Assembly: GCA_016293925.1 (NCBI GenBank) | Contig: JAEDCX010000005.1 | Coordinates: 1 to 58,513 of the forward strand | Source of the DNA: Lachnospiraceae bacterium | GTDB lineage: Bacteria > Bacillota > Clostridia > Lachnospirales > Lachnospiraceae | DNA: 58,513 bases | Direction of reading: 5' to 3' | Shown here: positions 34,018-42,784 of the stretch, piece after piece | Position numbering within the stretch: position 1 is the first letter of the stretch | How the letters are laid out: each line of letters begins with the position of its first letter | The notes under the pieces: model-generated | Seen by the model: only the letters and a program-made list of their open reading frames with translations | Database searches by the model: none | Told to the model about the DNA's origin: nothing | Program-made: the position numbers and the translations under genes

Positions 34018-35256
34018 TTACTGCTCTGTTCCCACCTGCGCCACACGAAGAATATCCCCCGGACAGGGTACATGGGACAGCTTCACGGATAATTCTTTCC
34101 GGGGATGCGGACAGCTCTCCACCGGTTCATTCCGGTCGTCAAACATGGCAAGCACCTCCACCGCCACATTGTCGCCATCCGGCTTCATAATCTCAATATG
34201 ATCCCCCACGCAGAACTTATTCCGCTGCTCAAAGCAGGCTCTGCCCTCATCATCCACACGCTCCACGATGCCAAGATAAACATATTCGTTTACGTATGTG
34301 TTGCTGTCATAAATCTGGGTATTCTCATCCGGACGCCCGAAATAGAAGCCTGTTGTGAACTGGCGATAGGTGCATTTGGAGATCTCTGCCCGATACCAAT
34401 CCATGTTGGCACGGTATTTCTCCGGGGACTCCGAATAATCGTCGATCGCTTTTCGATAGGTTCTCGCAACCGTTGCCACATACAGGGCAGTTTTCATACG
34501 TCCCTCAATCTTAAAACTGTCGATTCCGGCCTCTATCATCTCCGGAATATGCTCAATCATACACAGATCCTTGGAATTGAAAATATAGGTGCCCCGTTCG
34601 TTCTCGTAAACCGGCAGATATTCACCCGGACGTTTCTCCTCCACAACCGCATATTTCCAGCGGCAGGGATGGGTACATGCTCCCTGGTTCGCATCTCTTC
34701 CCGTGAAATAGTTGCTGAGCAGACACCTTCCCGAATAGGAGATACACATGGCGCCGTGAATAAAGCTCTCAATCTCCATCTCTTCCGGAATGTGTTCCCG
34801 GATCTCGTGAATCTCGGACAGGGACAGTTCCCTTGCAGATACCACCCGTTTCGCCCCCAGTCTCCACCAGAACAGATAGGTTTCCCAGTTGGTATTGTTG
34901 GCCTGGGTAGATACATGGATATCAATCTCGGGACAGATCTGTCTTGCCATCGTGAACATGCCCGGATCAGCGATAATCAGTGCATCCGGCCTCAACGCGG
35001 CAAGTTCATGAAAATACTCCCGCGCGCCCTCCAGATCCCTGTTATGGGCAAGGATATTGGCGGTCACGTGAACACGGACCCCTCGTTCATGGGCATATCG
35101 TATTCCTTCCGCCATCTCCTCGGATGTAAAATTCTTCGCCTTGGCCCGTAACCCAAAGGCTTCTCCACCGATATATACCGCATCAGCCCCAAAATTCACT
35201 GCTGTTTTCAACACTTCCAGGCTGCTGGCAGGAACCAACAATTCAGGTTTCTTCAT
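34018..35256 (-). CDS. U32-family peptidase-like protein (TrhP-type tRNA hydroxylation factor)
   Basis: 412 residues. U32 marks are the TIM-barrel start PELLVPASSLEVLKTAVNFGADAV (cut: PELLVPAS, GADAVYIGG), HVSTQANNTN, ESFIHGAMCISYSGRCLLS and NQGACTHPCRWKY with four conserved Cys, then DSFKIEGRMKTALYVA. U32 proteins beside a TrmR-type methyltransferase (yrrM-yrrN-yrrO in B. subtilis) act with prephenate to hydroxylate U34 of tRNAs, and here the trmR-like gene is 21 bases upstream. Protease activity is therefore doubtful despite the family name. Confidence 0.85.
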   Translation of the reverse strand: MKKPELLVPASSLEVLKTAVNFGADAVYIGGEAFGLRAKAKNFTSEEMAEGIRYAHERGVRVHVTANILAHNRDLEGAREYFHELAALRPDALIIADPGMFTMARQICPEIDIHVSTQANNTNWETYLFWWRLGAKRVVSARELSLSEIHEIREHIPEEMEIESFIHGAMCISYSGRCLLSNYFTGRDANQGACTHPCRWKYAVVEEKRPGEYLPVYENERGTYIFNSKDLCMIEHIPEMIEAGIDSFKIEGRMKTALYVATVARTYRKAIDDYSESPEKYRANMDWYRAEISKCTYRQFTTGFYFGRPDENTQIYDSNTYVNEYVYLGIVERVDDEGRACFEQRNKFCVGDHIEIMKPDGDNVAVEVLAMFDDRNEPVESCPHPRKELSVKLSHVPCPGDILRVAQVGTEQ

Positions 35257-35277
35257 ACTTCTCTCTGTATACTTCCC

Positions 35278-35919
35278 TTATCTCTTTATACTGATGGTCA
35301 CGCCATCCCCCACCGGAAGAATCACCGTGGACAAATCCGGATCATGTTTCAATGCATACAAATATTCCCGCATTCTGGAATGAATGGTGCGGTTCCGTCT
35401 CGTCACCGCATATCTGGATTCCAGAACCTCGCCATCCTGCAGGACATTGTCCGACACAAGCGCTCCGCCGGGAGTCAGCAATCGTTTTACATCCGGCAGG
35501 AAATGAATATACTGTCCCTTCGCCGCATCCATGAAAATGAAGTCAAACGGTTCCTGCAGACTCCCCAGAATCTCACAGGCATCGCCCTCCAGCAGCGTAA
35601 TGGTATCCTCCATACCCGCCTTGCGGAAATTCTCCCGCGCCACGGGAATCCGCTTCTCGTATTTCTCAATCGTGGTTATATGACAGCCTTCCGGTGCATA
35701 CTCCCCCATCAGCAGGGCAGAGAATCCAACCGCAGTCCCAACCTCCAGAATTCTCTCCGGCTTCCGCGTCTGCATCAGAAAACGGAGCAGACCCTGCATA
35801 TCTTCCCTGACAATCGGAACATCATTCTCCAGTGCTTCTCTCCGAAGCGTATACAGGTAATCCGGATAGGGTGGCTCAAAGGACTGGATAAAAGAGAATA
35901 ATCTCTCATCAATCACCAT
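35278..35919 (-). CDS. trmR: O-methyltransferase, TrmR type (tRNA 5-hydroxyuridine methyltransferase)
   Basis: SAM-dependent class I methyltransferase of 213 residues. Motif I is RILEVGTAVGFSALLMGEY, followed by ITTIEKYEKRIPVARENF and DFIFMDAAKGQYIHFLPD, typical of the COMT-like family to which TrmR (YrrM) belongs. It methylates ho5U34 to mo5U34, completing the modification begun by the U32 neighbour. The start at 35919, one base past the stop of the MltG-like gene, uses a GGGGAAG inside that gene's end; the in-frame ATG at 35934 lacks a good site. Confidence 0.88.
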   Translation of the reverse strand: MVIDERLFSFIQSFEPPYPDYLYTLRREALENDVPIVREDMQGLLRFLMQTRKPERILEVGTAVGFSALLMGEYAPEGCHITTIEKYEKRIPVARENFRKAGMEDTITLLEGDACEILGSLQEPFDFIFMDAAKGQYIHFLPDVKRLLTPGGALVSDNVLQDGEVLESRYAVTRRNRTIHSRMREYLYALKHDPDLSTVILPVGDGVTISIKR

Positions 35920-35920
35920 A

Positions 35921-36394
35921 TCATTCTTCCCCATTCGTATCCCCGTCTTCGGGTTCGTCATCTGCATCGTATCCGACAGGAGAGCTTCCTCCCCAGTCGC
36001 CATCCTCTCCGCCTCCGTAGAGATCCGCCTCGTTACCGGCTGCAAGGGCCTGAATAATCTCTTTGGGCGTCATGTTGGTATTCAGTGTATAGATTCCGGG
36101 CTTCAGTTTGCCGTGCTCGCCGGATAACAATTCCTGGAAATAGAACAGTCTGGCGTCTTTGATCAGACCCTTGTCCTGCAGGATCCGTCCGATCTCCTTG
36201 ACGCTCTTACCCTCAACGATGGCAACCGTCACCTCCGTTCCTTCTCCCTCTTCCATGGCCGGCGCGCCAAATACATTTTTACCGAAATCATAGAACCGAA
36301 CGGCATATTTGTAGATCAGGAAAATAACGATGGCCGCCACCGCCACCTTCACCACACCTCTTGCCAGTCCGGTCACAATCTGTTTTGTGTTCAT
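35921..36394 (-). CDS. Short MltG/YceG-like membrane protein without the catalytic domain
   Basis: 157 residues. One membrane helix (VAVAAIVIFLIYKYAV) is followed by a LysM-like YceG subdomain: VAIVEGKSVKEIGRILQDKGLI, FYFQELLSGEHGKLKPGIYTL and MTPKEIIQALAAGN. Full MltG (~350 residues) continues into a lytic transglycosylase domain with a catalytic Glu; here it ends in an acidic Gly/Asp tail instead. The position (RuvX/DUF1292/RNase J upstream, trmR downstream) matches yrrL, so this is the locus equivalent of mltG but probably a non-catalytic form. GGAGG lies 8 bases before the ATG. Confidence 0.78.
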   Translation of the reverse strand: MNTKQIVTGLARGVVKVAVAAIVIFLIYKYAVRFYDFGKNVFGAPAMEEGEGTEVTVAIVEGKSVKEIGRILQDKGLIKDARLFYFQELLSGEHGKLKPGIYTLNTNMTPKEIIQALAAGNEADLYGGGEDGDWGGSSPVGYDADDEPEDGDTNGEE

Positions 36395-36412
36395 CCGATC
36401 TTCCTCCGATGA

Positions 36413-36763
36413 TTACTGATCCTCAAAAGTCATGTCAAAATCAATCTGTTCCGTCAATGTCAGACACAGGTCCTGCATCAAACGGCACATGGCCAGCTCC
36501 GCCTGCAGAAACTCATTCACCATTGGGTTATCCCGGAACGCTTCATATTCTCTGCGGAAATCATCTGCTTTTTCAAACAGGGTATCCGCATCCTCTTCCA
36601 TCTGAAGATGGTAATTCCTGATCCGATACTCATCAATCTTCTTTTTCAGTTCCGGAAAATGAGACATCTTCTCTTTTTCATACATATACTTCTTGTATAT
36701 TTCGGAACTCCTGATAAATTCCACGGTGGGTTCCGCACCCTTCCTGATCTCCTCCGTTGTCAA
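36413..36763 (-). CDS. YlbF/YmcA family protein
   Basis: 116 residues, helical, with FIRSSEIYKKYMYEKEKMS and an acidic FDMTFEDQ end, typical of the YlbF family. In B. subtilis YlbF, YmcA and YaaT form a complex that guides RNase Y-dependent mRNA processing. The start is TTG (36761-36763), directly abutting the stop of the RNase J gene, with GGAGG 8 bases upstream. Tight linkage to RNase J supports a role in RNA turnover. Confidence 0.85.
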   Translation of the reverse strand: MTTEEIRKGAEPTVEFIRSSEIYKKYMYEKEKMSHFPELKKKIDEYRIRNYHLQMEEDADTLFEKADDFRREYEAFRDNPMVNEFLQAELAMCRLMQDLCLTLTEQIDFDMTFEDQ

Positions 36764-38437
36764 TTAGGACACCTCCATAATGATCGGCAGAATCATAGGT
36801 TTTCTCTTGGTTTTGCGCCAAAAGAACTCTCCGAGGGTATCTTTGGTGACGGCTTTGATCCTGCCCCAGTCAGAAACCTGACGATCCAGCAGCTGGAAGA
36901 GTTTGTCCTCAATCAGGGATCTCGCCTCTTCAATCAATTCATCTGCCTCTTTCACATAGATAAATCCGCGGGATACAATATCCGGACCACTGACCAGCTG
37001 GTTCGCCTGATCCAGCCCCATAACAACGATCAGAATACCGTCCTCTGCCAGTTTCTGGCGGTCCCGCAGAACCACGTTGCCTACATCGCCCACTCCGAGT
37101 CCGTCTACCAAAATTCCTCCCACGGGAACCTTGCCGGTTACCGCCGCCCCCGCATCATCCAGTTCCAGCACATCACCGGAGCTCAGGAGAAAAATATTCT
37201 CTTTCTCAATGCCAAGTTCCTCTGCAATATGAGCCTGCGCCAGCAGGTGTTTGTATTCCCCGTGAACCGGAATGGTAAACTTCGGCTGTGTCAGTGTATA
37301 GATCAGCTTGATCTCCTCCTGACATGCATGTCCCGATACGTGGGTATCCTGGAAAATTACCTTGGCACCCTTCATGGACAGCTCATTAATCACCTTGGAC
37401 ACCGCTTTCTCGTTACCCGGAATCGGATTCGAGGAAAAGATAATCGTGTCGCCCGGTCTGATCGATACCTTGCGATGGGTTCCATTGGCCATACGGGACA
37501 GGGCAGCCATACTCTCCCCCTGACTTCCCGTGGTAATAATGACGGTCTTCTCGTCCGGATAATCCTTCAGGTTCTCAATATCAATCAGTGTATTGTCCGG
37601 AATGGCAATACATTCCAGATTCTGGGCAGTTTCTATGATGCTGACCATACTTCTGCCCTCTACCACAACCTTACGACCGTATTTGTATGCAGAATTAATA
37701 ATCTGCTGCACACGGTCCACGTTGGATGCAAACGTAGCAATAATAATTCTGTTGTTCTGATGCTCCGCAAACAGGTTATTAAAGGTTTTCCCCAGAGTTC
37801 TCTCGGAAGGGGTAAATCCCGGTCTCTCGGCATTCGTACTGTCACACATCAGCGCCAGCACACCCTTCTTACCCAGTTCCGCAAACCGCTGCAGGTCAAT
37901 GGCGTCCCCAAAGACAGGCGTATAGTCCACCTTGAAGTCTCCCGTATGCACCACAATTCCTGCCGGGGAATAGATTGCCAGGGCCGCCGCGTCCACAATG
38001 CTATGGTTCGTCTTGATGAATTCAATCCGGAACTGGCCGAGATTCACAGCCTGGCCGAATCGAACCACCTTACGTTTCGTATGCTCCAGCAAACCGTGCT
38101 CTTTTAACTTATTCTCAATGATTCCCATGGTAAGCCTTGTGGCATACACGGGAACATTTACCTCTTTCAGAATATACGGCAGAGCACCGATATGATCCTC
38201 ATGTCCGTGGGTAATCACAAACGCCTTCACCTTTTTCAGGTTATCCTTCAGATAAGTTACATCCGGAATCACAAGATCGATTCCGAACATATCCTCTGCC
38301 GGAAACGACAGGCCACAATCCACCACAACGATACTGTCTTCGTATTCGAAGGCAGTCATGTTCATTCCAATCTGCTCCAAACCTCCGAGGGGAATAATCT
38401 TCAGCTTGGACGCACTGATATTCTCTTTTTTTCTCAA
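36764..38437 (-). CDS. rnj: Ribonuclease J
   Basis: Metallo-beta-lactamase/beta-CASP ribonuclease with endo- and 5'-3' exo-activity, 557 residues. The zinc site is HGHEDH at 77-82; CDSTNAERPGFTPSE, STGSQGE-type TTGSQGESMA and HVSGHACQEE (beta-CASP motifs) are present, with a C-terminal domain. The start is the TTG at 38435-38437 with GGAGG 7 bases upstream, giving MRKKENISASKLKIIPLGG at the expected place. A longer ATG frame exists at 38488 but has no such site. It is abutted by ylbF. Confidence 0.94.
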   Translation of the reverse strand: MRKKENISASKLKIIPLGGLEQIGMNMTAFEYEDSIVVVDCGLSFPAEDMFGIDLVIPDVTYLKDNLKKVKAFVITHGHEDHIGALPYILKEVNVPVYATRLTMGIIENKLKEHGLLEHTKRKVVRFGQAVNLGQFRIEFIKTNHSIVDAAALAIYSPAGIVVHTGDFKVDYTPVFGDAIDLQRFAELGKKGVLALMCDSTNAERPGFTPSERTLGKTFNNLFAEHQNNRIIIATFASNVDRVQQIINSAYKYGRKVVVEGRSMVSIIETAQNLECIAIPDNTLIDIENLKDYPDEKTVIITTGSQGESMAALSRMANGTHRKVSIRPGDTIIFSSNPIPGNEKAVSKVINELSMKGAKVIFQDTHVSGHACQEEIKLIYTLTQPKFTIPVHGEYKHLLAQAHIAEELGIEKENIFLLSSGDVLELDDAGAAVTGKVPVGGILVDGLGVGDVGNVVLRDRQKLAEDGILIVVMGLDQANQLVSGPDIVSRGFIYVKEADELIEEARSLIEDKLFQLLDRQVSDWGRIKAVTKDTLGEFFWRKTKRKPMILPIIMEVS

Positions 38438-38556
38438 AACATAACCTCCGTTAATCTTCTTTGACCGGAATTCTCCCATGAAAACCACTTGCCCGAATCC
38501 ATGACAGGCTTCCGTATGTAATGTATCCTTGAGAAGACGCCGTCATCTCCCACCGG

Positions 38557-38826
38557 CTACTCCTCTTCTCTCACGAAATCAACATCCTCCAGCAGATTTT
38601 CGAAAATCGTGCTGACCGCATCCAATTCCGCATCCTCCGTCACCATCTCATAGATTCCCTCCGTATCCTCCGGTTTGGACAGATCCTTCAGGATATACGC
38701 GTCGGCATCTCCGCTCTCTTCCTCGGTTACCAGGATATAGTTCACCCCACCGATCGTCGTCTGCTCGATGACATAGAATTCAATCTCTTCTTCACCTTCC
38801 GGTGTAAATCTTATCTTTTCTGCCAT
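38557..38826 (-). CDS. DUF1292 (YrzB-like) protein
   Basis: 89 residues, acidic, with the family strand FTPEGEEEIEFYVIEQTTIG and YILVTEEESGDADAYILKD. The function is unknown. It follows ruvX by one base and ireB before that, the same order as yrzL-yrrK-yrzB in B. subtilis, so the three are one operon. GAGG lies 6 bases before the ATG. Confidence 0.88.
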   Translation of the reverse strand: MAEKIRFTPEGEEEIEFYVIEQTTIGGVNYILVTEEESGDADAYILKDLSKPEDTEGIYEMVTEDAELDAVSTIFENLLEDVDFVREEE

Positions 38827-38827
38827 A

Positions 38828-39265
38828 TCAGTCCTCTTTTTTCTCTCTGCTCCTAAGGTCCAGATATCCCTGCAGGATCAGTGTGGCGGCAATCATATCC
38901 ACATAGTCCTTGCGGTTCTCCCGGCGGATTCCGGCTTCCATCATGATCTTATCCGCCTCCACTGTTGTGAGTCTCTCATCCCACAACACCACTTCCAGAC
39001 CGGTTCTTCTTGTTAGCATATCACGAAAAGAAAGCGTCTTATCGACCCTTTCTCCCTCTGTATCATTCATATTCTTCGGTAAACCGAGCACGATCTGTTC
39101 TACTTCGTACTGTTGAATCAATTCCTCAATACGGGCCAGTGTCTGCCGCAGTTTGTCTTCCTGTTTCCTTCGGATGATCTCCACGCCCTGCGCCGTCATA
39201 TAGAGTGGATCACTCACCGCAACCCCCACTGTTTTGGAGCCGAAATCCAGTCCCATTATTCTCAT
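38828..39265 (-). CDS. ruvX: RuvX/YqgF-family Holliday junction resolvase-like protein
   Basis: 145 residues with the RNase H-like fold: MRIMGLDFGSKTVGVAVSD at the N-terminus with the catalytic Asp, IVLGLPKNMNDTEGER, LWDERLTTVEA and KDYVDMIAATLILQGYL with the C-terminal Asp. Members process pre-16S rRNA ends or resolve DNA junctions. It starts 6 bases after the ireB stop. Confidence 0.92.
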   Translation of the reverse strand: MRIMGLDFGSKTVGVAVSDPLYMTAQGVEIIRRKQEDKLRQTLARIEELIQQYEVEQIVLGLPKNMNDTEGERVDKTLSFRDMLTRRTGLEVVLWDERLTTVEADKIMMEAGIRRENRKDYVDMIAATLILQGYLDLRSREKKED

Positions 39266-39271
39266 GTACTT

Positions 39272-39568
39272 CTATCCCCATCTGTTGCTGGCAATGTACT
39301 CGAGCAGCATCTCTTCCACCAGTTCGTCTCTTTCCACCTTCATAATCAGACTTCTGGCGTTCTTATGACTGGTAATATATGTGGGATCGCCCGACATTAC
39401 ATATCCAACGATCTGATTTACCGGATTATATCCCTTTTCGGTCAGTGCCTCGTAAACAGTTTCCAGTATCTTCTTCACGTCGGTCTCTACCGGCGGTAAC
39501 TGTTCCGATCCAACTGTCACGAATTGTGTCTGTCCTAAATCCTGCATCTGTGTCACGTCCTTCTCCAT
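39272..39568 (-). CDS. IreB-family regulatory phosphoprotein
   Basis: Up to 98 residues with the family core VYEALTEKGYNPVNQIVGYV and SGDPTYITSHKNARSLI, ERDELVEEML. IreB is phosphorylated by the PASTA kinase IreK in enterococci and tunes antimicrobial resistance. The Thr residues near the N-terminus (TQFVTVG) may be phosphosites. A start at the internal ATG (39547) would match the usual length better; the upstream ATG has only GGCGG right beside it. Confidence 0.88.
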   Translation of the reverse strand: MEKDVTQMQDLGQTQFVTVGSEQLPPVETDVKKILETVYEALTEKGYNPVNQIVGYVMSGDPTYITSHKNARSLIMKVERDELVEEMLLEYIASNRWG

Positions 39569-39631
39569 CCGCCGGCAGCCACGCCTGCGGACAACCTTAT
39601 CTGAATCTATCTTACTCTATCCATCTATAGA

Positions 39632-41041
39632 TTACAACTTAATTTTTTCGCAAAATAGAATCCCCTTATCCGCCAGAAGTTCTGATCCCACGCCGCGGAC
39701 TATCCTGCCTCTGGTGTTATCCGCATCGTCCCACTGATCCGCCAATGTGGCAATCTCCTCTTCTCTCACTGCAACCGGCACATATTCTCTGGAGTATCCG
39801 GTTCGGTACCATACCCCGTCAATCTCTTTGCGTTCCTCCAGGAGAATCTCTACTTCTTCTCCGATAAACCGCCTCCTGAATTCCACAGACTGCCGCTCTG
39901 TCATGGCAAGGAGAACATCACTCCGTGCTCCTTTCTGTGCTTCCGTCAGCTGATTCGGCATGGCAGCCGCCACGGTTCCTCTCCGTTTAGAGTATTTGAA
40001 TACATGCATCTCATAGAGATTCTGTTTCTCCAGATATGCTCTCGTACACGCAAACTCTTCCTCTGTTTCCCCCGGAAATCCCACGATTACATCCGTCGTG
40101 ACGGCACACTTGGGAAAAGCTGTCCGCAACAGTTCCACGCATCGTGCATAATCTGCCGTTGTATAATGCCTGTTCATCCGCTGCAACGTCGCATCGCATC
40201 CGCTCTGCAGTGACAGATGGAAATGCGGACACAGCTTCCGCATCTGACGGAGCTGCTCCGTAAACTTTTCGGTTACAATTCTCGGCTCCAGAGAGCTGAT
40301 ACGGATTCTGCTCACACCCTCTACCGCATCCAGTGCAAGCAGAAGCTCCGGAAGTCTTCCGGAGTTCGCCATATAATCGCCGACATTGATGCCGGGCTGC
40401 TCAAAATCAACTCCGTAGGAGCTGATATGAATCCCGGTTACGACGATTTCCCGGTACCCTGCCTCTGCCAGAGCCCGGACCTCTGCCACAACATCCTCCA
40501 GCTTCCGGCTTCGAACCCTTCCTCTGGCGTACGGGATGATGCAGTAGGAGCAGAACTGATTACAGCCATCCTGTATTTTGATGTATGCCCTTGTATGCTC
40601 CGCTGTCTTGCGAAGCTGCATCTCCTCATATTCGCAGGTGTGATCCATATCCACCACATCCTCCGCGTAGTAGCCGGATTCCCGCACACACTCACGCTCT
40701 GCCATATATCGGTTCAGAATCTCCACGATATCCCGTTTCCGGTTATTGCCTACCGCAAGATCCACATCCGGATCCTGCTTCAGCGTTTCTCTTCCCGTCT
40801 GCACATAACATCCAACGGCAACCACAATCGCTTCCGGATTTCTTTTCCTGGCACGGTGCAGCATCTGGCGGCTCTTGCGGTCTGCAATATTGGTAACGCT
40901 GCAGGTGTTGACCAGATAAATATCCGCTTTTTGATCAAATGGTACAATCGTGAAACCGCTTTCGGCAAGGTTTTGTTGCATAACATCAAATTCATAGGAA
41001 TTCACCTTGCATCCAAGGTTATGTAATGCTATTGTTTTCAT
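39632..41041 (-). CDS. mtaB: tRNA t6A37 methylthiotransferase MtaB
   Basis: Radical SAM enzyme adding a methylthio group to N6-threonylcarbamoyladenosine at position 37 of tRNAs. 469 residues. The UPF0004 domain has Cys in LGCKVNSYE, LVNTCSVTN and VAVGCYVQ; the radical-SAM cluster is CNQFCSYCIIPYARG; a C-terminal TRAM domain follows (VEILLEERKEIDG...YVPVAV). GGAG lies 6 bases before the ATG. It is the last minus-strand gene before the divergent HPr-like gene. Confidence 0.94.
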   Translation of the reverse strand: MKTIALHNLGCKVNSYEFDVMQQNLAESGFTIVPFDQKADIYLVNTCSVTNIADRKSRQMLHRARKRNPEAIVVAVGCYVQTGRETLKQDPDVDLAVGNNRKRDIVEILNRYMAERECVRESGYYAEDVVDMDHTCEYEEMQLRKTAEHTRAYIKIQDGCNQFCSYCIIPYARGRVRSRKLEDVVAEVRALAEAGYREIVVTGIHISSYGVDFEQPGINVGDYMANSGRLPELLLALDAVEGVSRIRISSLEPRIVTEKFTEQLRQMRKLCPHFHLSLQSGCDATLQRMNRHYTTADYARCVELLRTAFPKCAVTTDVIVGFPGETEEEFACTRAYLEKQNLYEMHVFKYSKRRGTVAAAMPNQLTEAQKGARSDVLLAMTERQSVEFRRRFIGEEVEILLEERKEIDGVWYRTGYSREYVPVAVREEEIATLADQWDDADNTRGRIVRGVGSELLADKGILFCEKIKL

Positions 41042-41075
41042 GCTTTTCTCCGATTATTTTGTACTGTTTTTAGCA

Positions 41076-41104
41076 TTGACATTTTCTTCCGCAAACATTA
41101 CTAT
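41076..41104 (+). promoter_or_regulatory. Promoter of the HPr-like gene
   Basis: TTGACA (41076-41081), 17 bases, TACTAT (41099-41104), 38 bases before the start and with an AAGGAGG site: a strong-looking promoter. Confidence 0.75.
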
Positions 41105-41142
41105 ATTATGTGGAAGGTATATTAGATGAAGGAGGTAAGACA

Positions 41143-41373
41143 ATGAAGACAGTACAGATTTCTTTGAATTCTATTGACAAGGTTAAGTCATTCGTTAATG
41201 ACATTACCAAATTCGACTATGATTTCGATTTGGTATCCGGAAGATACGTAATCGATGCAAAGTCCATCATGGGTATTTTCAGTCTGGATCTTTCTAAGCC
41301 AATCGACTTGAACATTCACGCTGAGGATAGTGCAGAAGAAGTTATGAACATCTTAAAGCCTTACATGGTGTAA
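41143..41373 (+). CDS. HPr-like protein without the phosphorylatable histidine
   Basis: 76 residues with an HPr fold: strands MKTVQISLNSIDKV, FDLVSGRYVIDAKSIMGIFS and DLNIHAEDSAEEV, and a final helix MNILKPYM. The segment that carries His15 in HPr reads IDKVKSF, so enzyme I cannot phosphorylate it. The DAKSIMG that aligns with the Ser46 region (NAKSVLS) is kept (Ser41 here). It resembles Crh-type regulators in that respect. The start at 41143 has AAGGAGG 7 bases upstream and its own promoter and terminator, so it is a single-gene unit, probably well expressed. Confidence 0.82.
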   Translation: MKTVQISLNSIDKVKSFVNDITKFDYDFDLVSGRYVIDAKSIMGIFSLDLSKPIDLNIHAEDSAEEVMNILKPYMV

Positions 41374-41398
41374 GCTGTTCGTCCGCTCAGAGCCAACT

Positions 41399-41427
41399 GC
41401 CGTGCCGGTTTCGGTACGGCTTTCTTG
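41399..41427 (+). terminator. Terminator of the HPr-like gene
   Basis: GCCGTGCCG (41399-41407) pairs with CGGTACGGC (41412-41420), 9 bp with one G-T, followed by TTTCTTG. Confidence 0.8.
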
Positions 41428-41468
41428 TTGTCCTGCGGAAATAAAAAGGTTTGATTTACCGTCCCACA

Positions 41469-42665
41469 TCATTCGTTCGGATCAATCTCAATCACTTCGG
41501 TAGTGGAAAGCGCTTTCTGCACGAGCATATCGATCTGCTCCTCCAGATTGCGTTCATGAATCCGGATCACCTTCTGATTCGGCTTGGTCACCGGATGCTT
41601 CGCCACAAAAATCGTGCAACAGTCCTCATACGGCAGAATGGATGTCTCATAGGTATCGATCCGCTCTGCGATATCCACAATATCCTGCTTGTCAAATCCG
41701 ATCAGCGGTCTGTATACAGGAAGCTCACACACTTCATTGGTAGACGCCAGGGAGTACAGGGTCTGGCTCGCCACCTGTCCGATACTCTCACCGGTCACCA
41801 GTCCGAGACACTGATTGTCTTTGGCAATCTGCTCTGCAATACGCATCATATAACGCCGCATAATAATAGTCAGTTCTTCATGCGGACATTTCTCATAGAT
41901 ATATAACTGAATATCGGTAAAGTTCACCACATGCAGGCGGATCGGTCCGGTATACCGGGAAATCTTTCTGGCAAGATCCACCACTTTCTCCTTGGCACGC
42001 TCACTGGTGTATGGCGGCGCATGGAAATACGTTGCCTCCAGCACAACGCCCCGCTTGGCGATCATGTATCCCGCCACAGGAGAGTCTATTCCCCCCGACA
42101 ATAACAGCATCGCCCTTCCGGCTGTTCCCACAGGCATCCCCCCGGGGCCCGGAATCACGATGGAGTAGATATATATCTTCTCCCGGATCTCCACATTCAA
42201 TGCAATCTCCGGTTGATGAACATCCACCTTCATCTCCGGAAATGCATTCAGAATCACGCCCCCTAATGCAGCGCTCAGTTCTACGGAATCCATGGGATAA
42301 TTCTTCCGCGCTCTTCTGGAGAATACCTTGAACGTCCTGTTCTTATCCGGATATACTTTGTCCATATAATCCACGATGACTTCCGACAATTTCTCGAATC
42401 CCTCATCCTCCACATGAACAACAGGACAGATACCCGTGACGCCGAAAACCGTTTTCAGTGCCTCGACAGTCTCGTCGTAATCATATTCGGACTGACATTC
42501 CACATAGATTCTTCCCTTGGTTTTATGCACCAGGAACTCACCCTCGCATCGTTTCAATGCGATAACAATCTGCTTTACGAGCATGTCCTCGAACAGATAC
42601 CGGTTCTTGCCTTTGATACCGATCTCCGCATATTTTATCAAAAAAGAACTGAACATGTGATTCAT
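41469..42665 (-). CDS. thiI: tRNA 4-thiouridine synthase ThiI
   Basis: 398 residues from the ATG at 42665 (GGAGG 6 bases upstream). A ferredoxin-like/THUMP part (SSFLIKYAEIGIKGKNRYLFE, TFKVFSRRARKNYPMDS) precedes the PP-loop adenylation domain LLLSGGIDSPVAGYMIAKRG. No C-terminal rhodanese domain follows, as usual in Firmicutes, so sulfur must come straight from the cysteine desulfurase encoded two genes upstream. It acts on U8 of tRNA, and may also serve thiamine synthesis. Confidence 0.94.
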   Translation of the reverse strand: MNHMFSSFLIKYAEIGIKGKNRYLFEDMLVKQIVIALKRCEGEFLVHKTKGRIYVECQSEYDYDETVEALKTVFGVTGICPVVHVEDEGFEKLSEVIVDYMDKVYPDKNRTFKVFSRRARKNYPMDSVELSAALGGVILNAFPEMKVDVHQPEIALNVEIREKIYIYSIVIPGPGGMPVGTAGRAMLLLSGGIDSPVAGYMIAKRGVVLEATYFHAPPYTSERAKEKVVDLARKISRYTGPIRLHVVNFTDIQLYIYEKCPHEELTIIMRRYMMRIAEQIAKDNQCLGLVTGESIGQVASQTLYSLASTNEVCELPVYRPLIGFDKQDIVDIAERIDTYETSILPYEDCCTIFVAKHPVTKPNQKVIRIHERNLEEQIDMLVQKALSTTEVIEIDPNE

Positions 42666-42784
42666 TCTGCTCCTCCATATCATTTCCTATCCTACGGACG
42701 CTTCCTCACCGCAGGAATCCGGAGTCGGATCTACGATCCGCCCCCTGCCATACACTTTTCCACCAGATTGATGATAGCAGATGC

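Noticed and set aside
36608..38107. A 499-codon open frame on the plus strand opposite RNase J
   Set aside because: It is antisense to a full-length, motif-complete rnj, has no domain I can recognise and no ribosome site; long shadow frames are common here.
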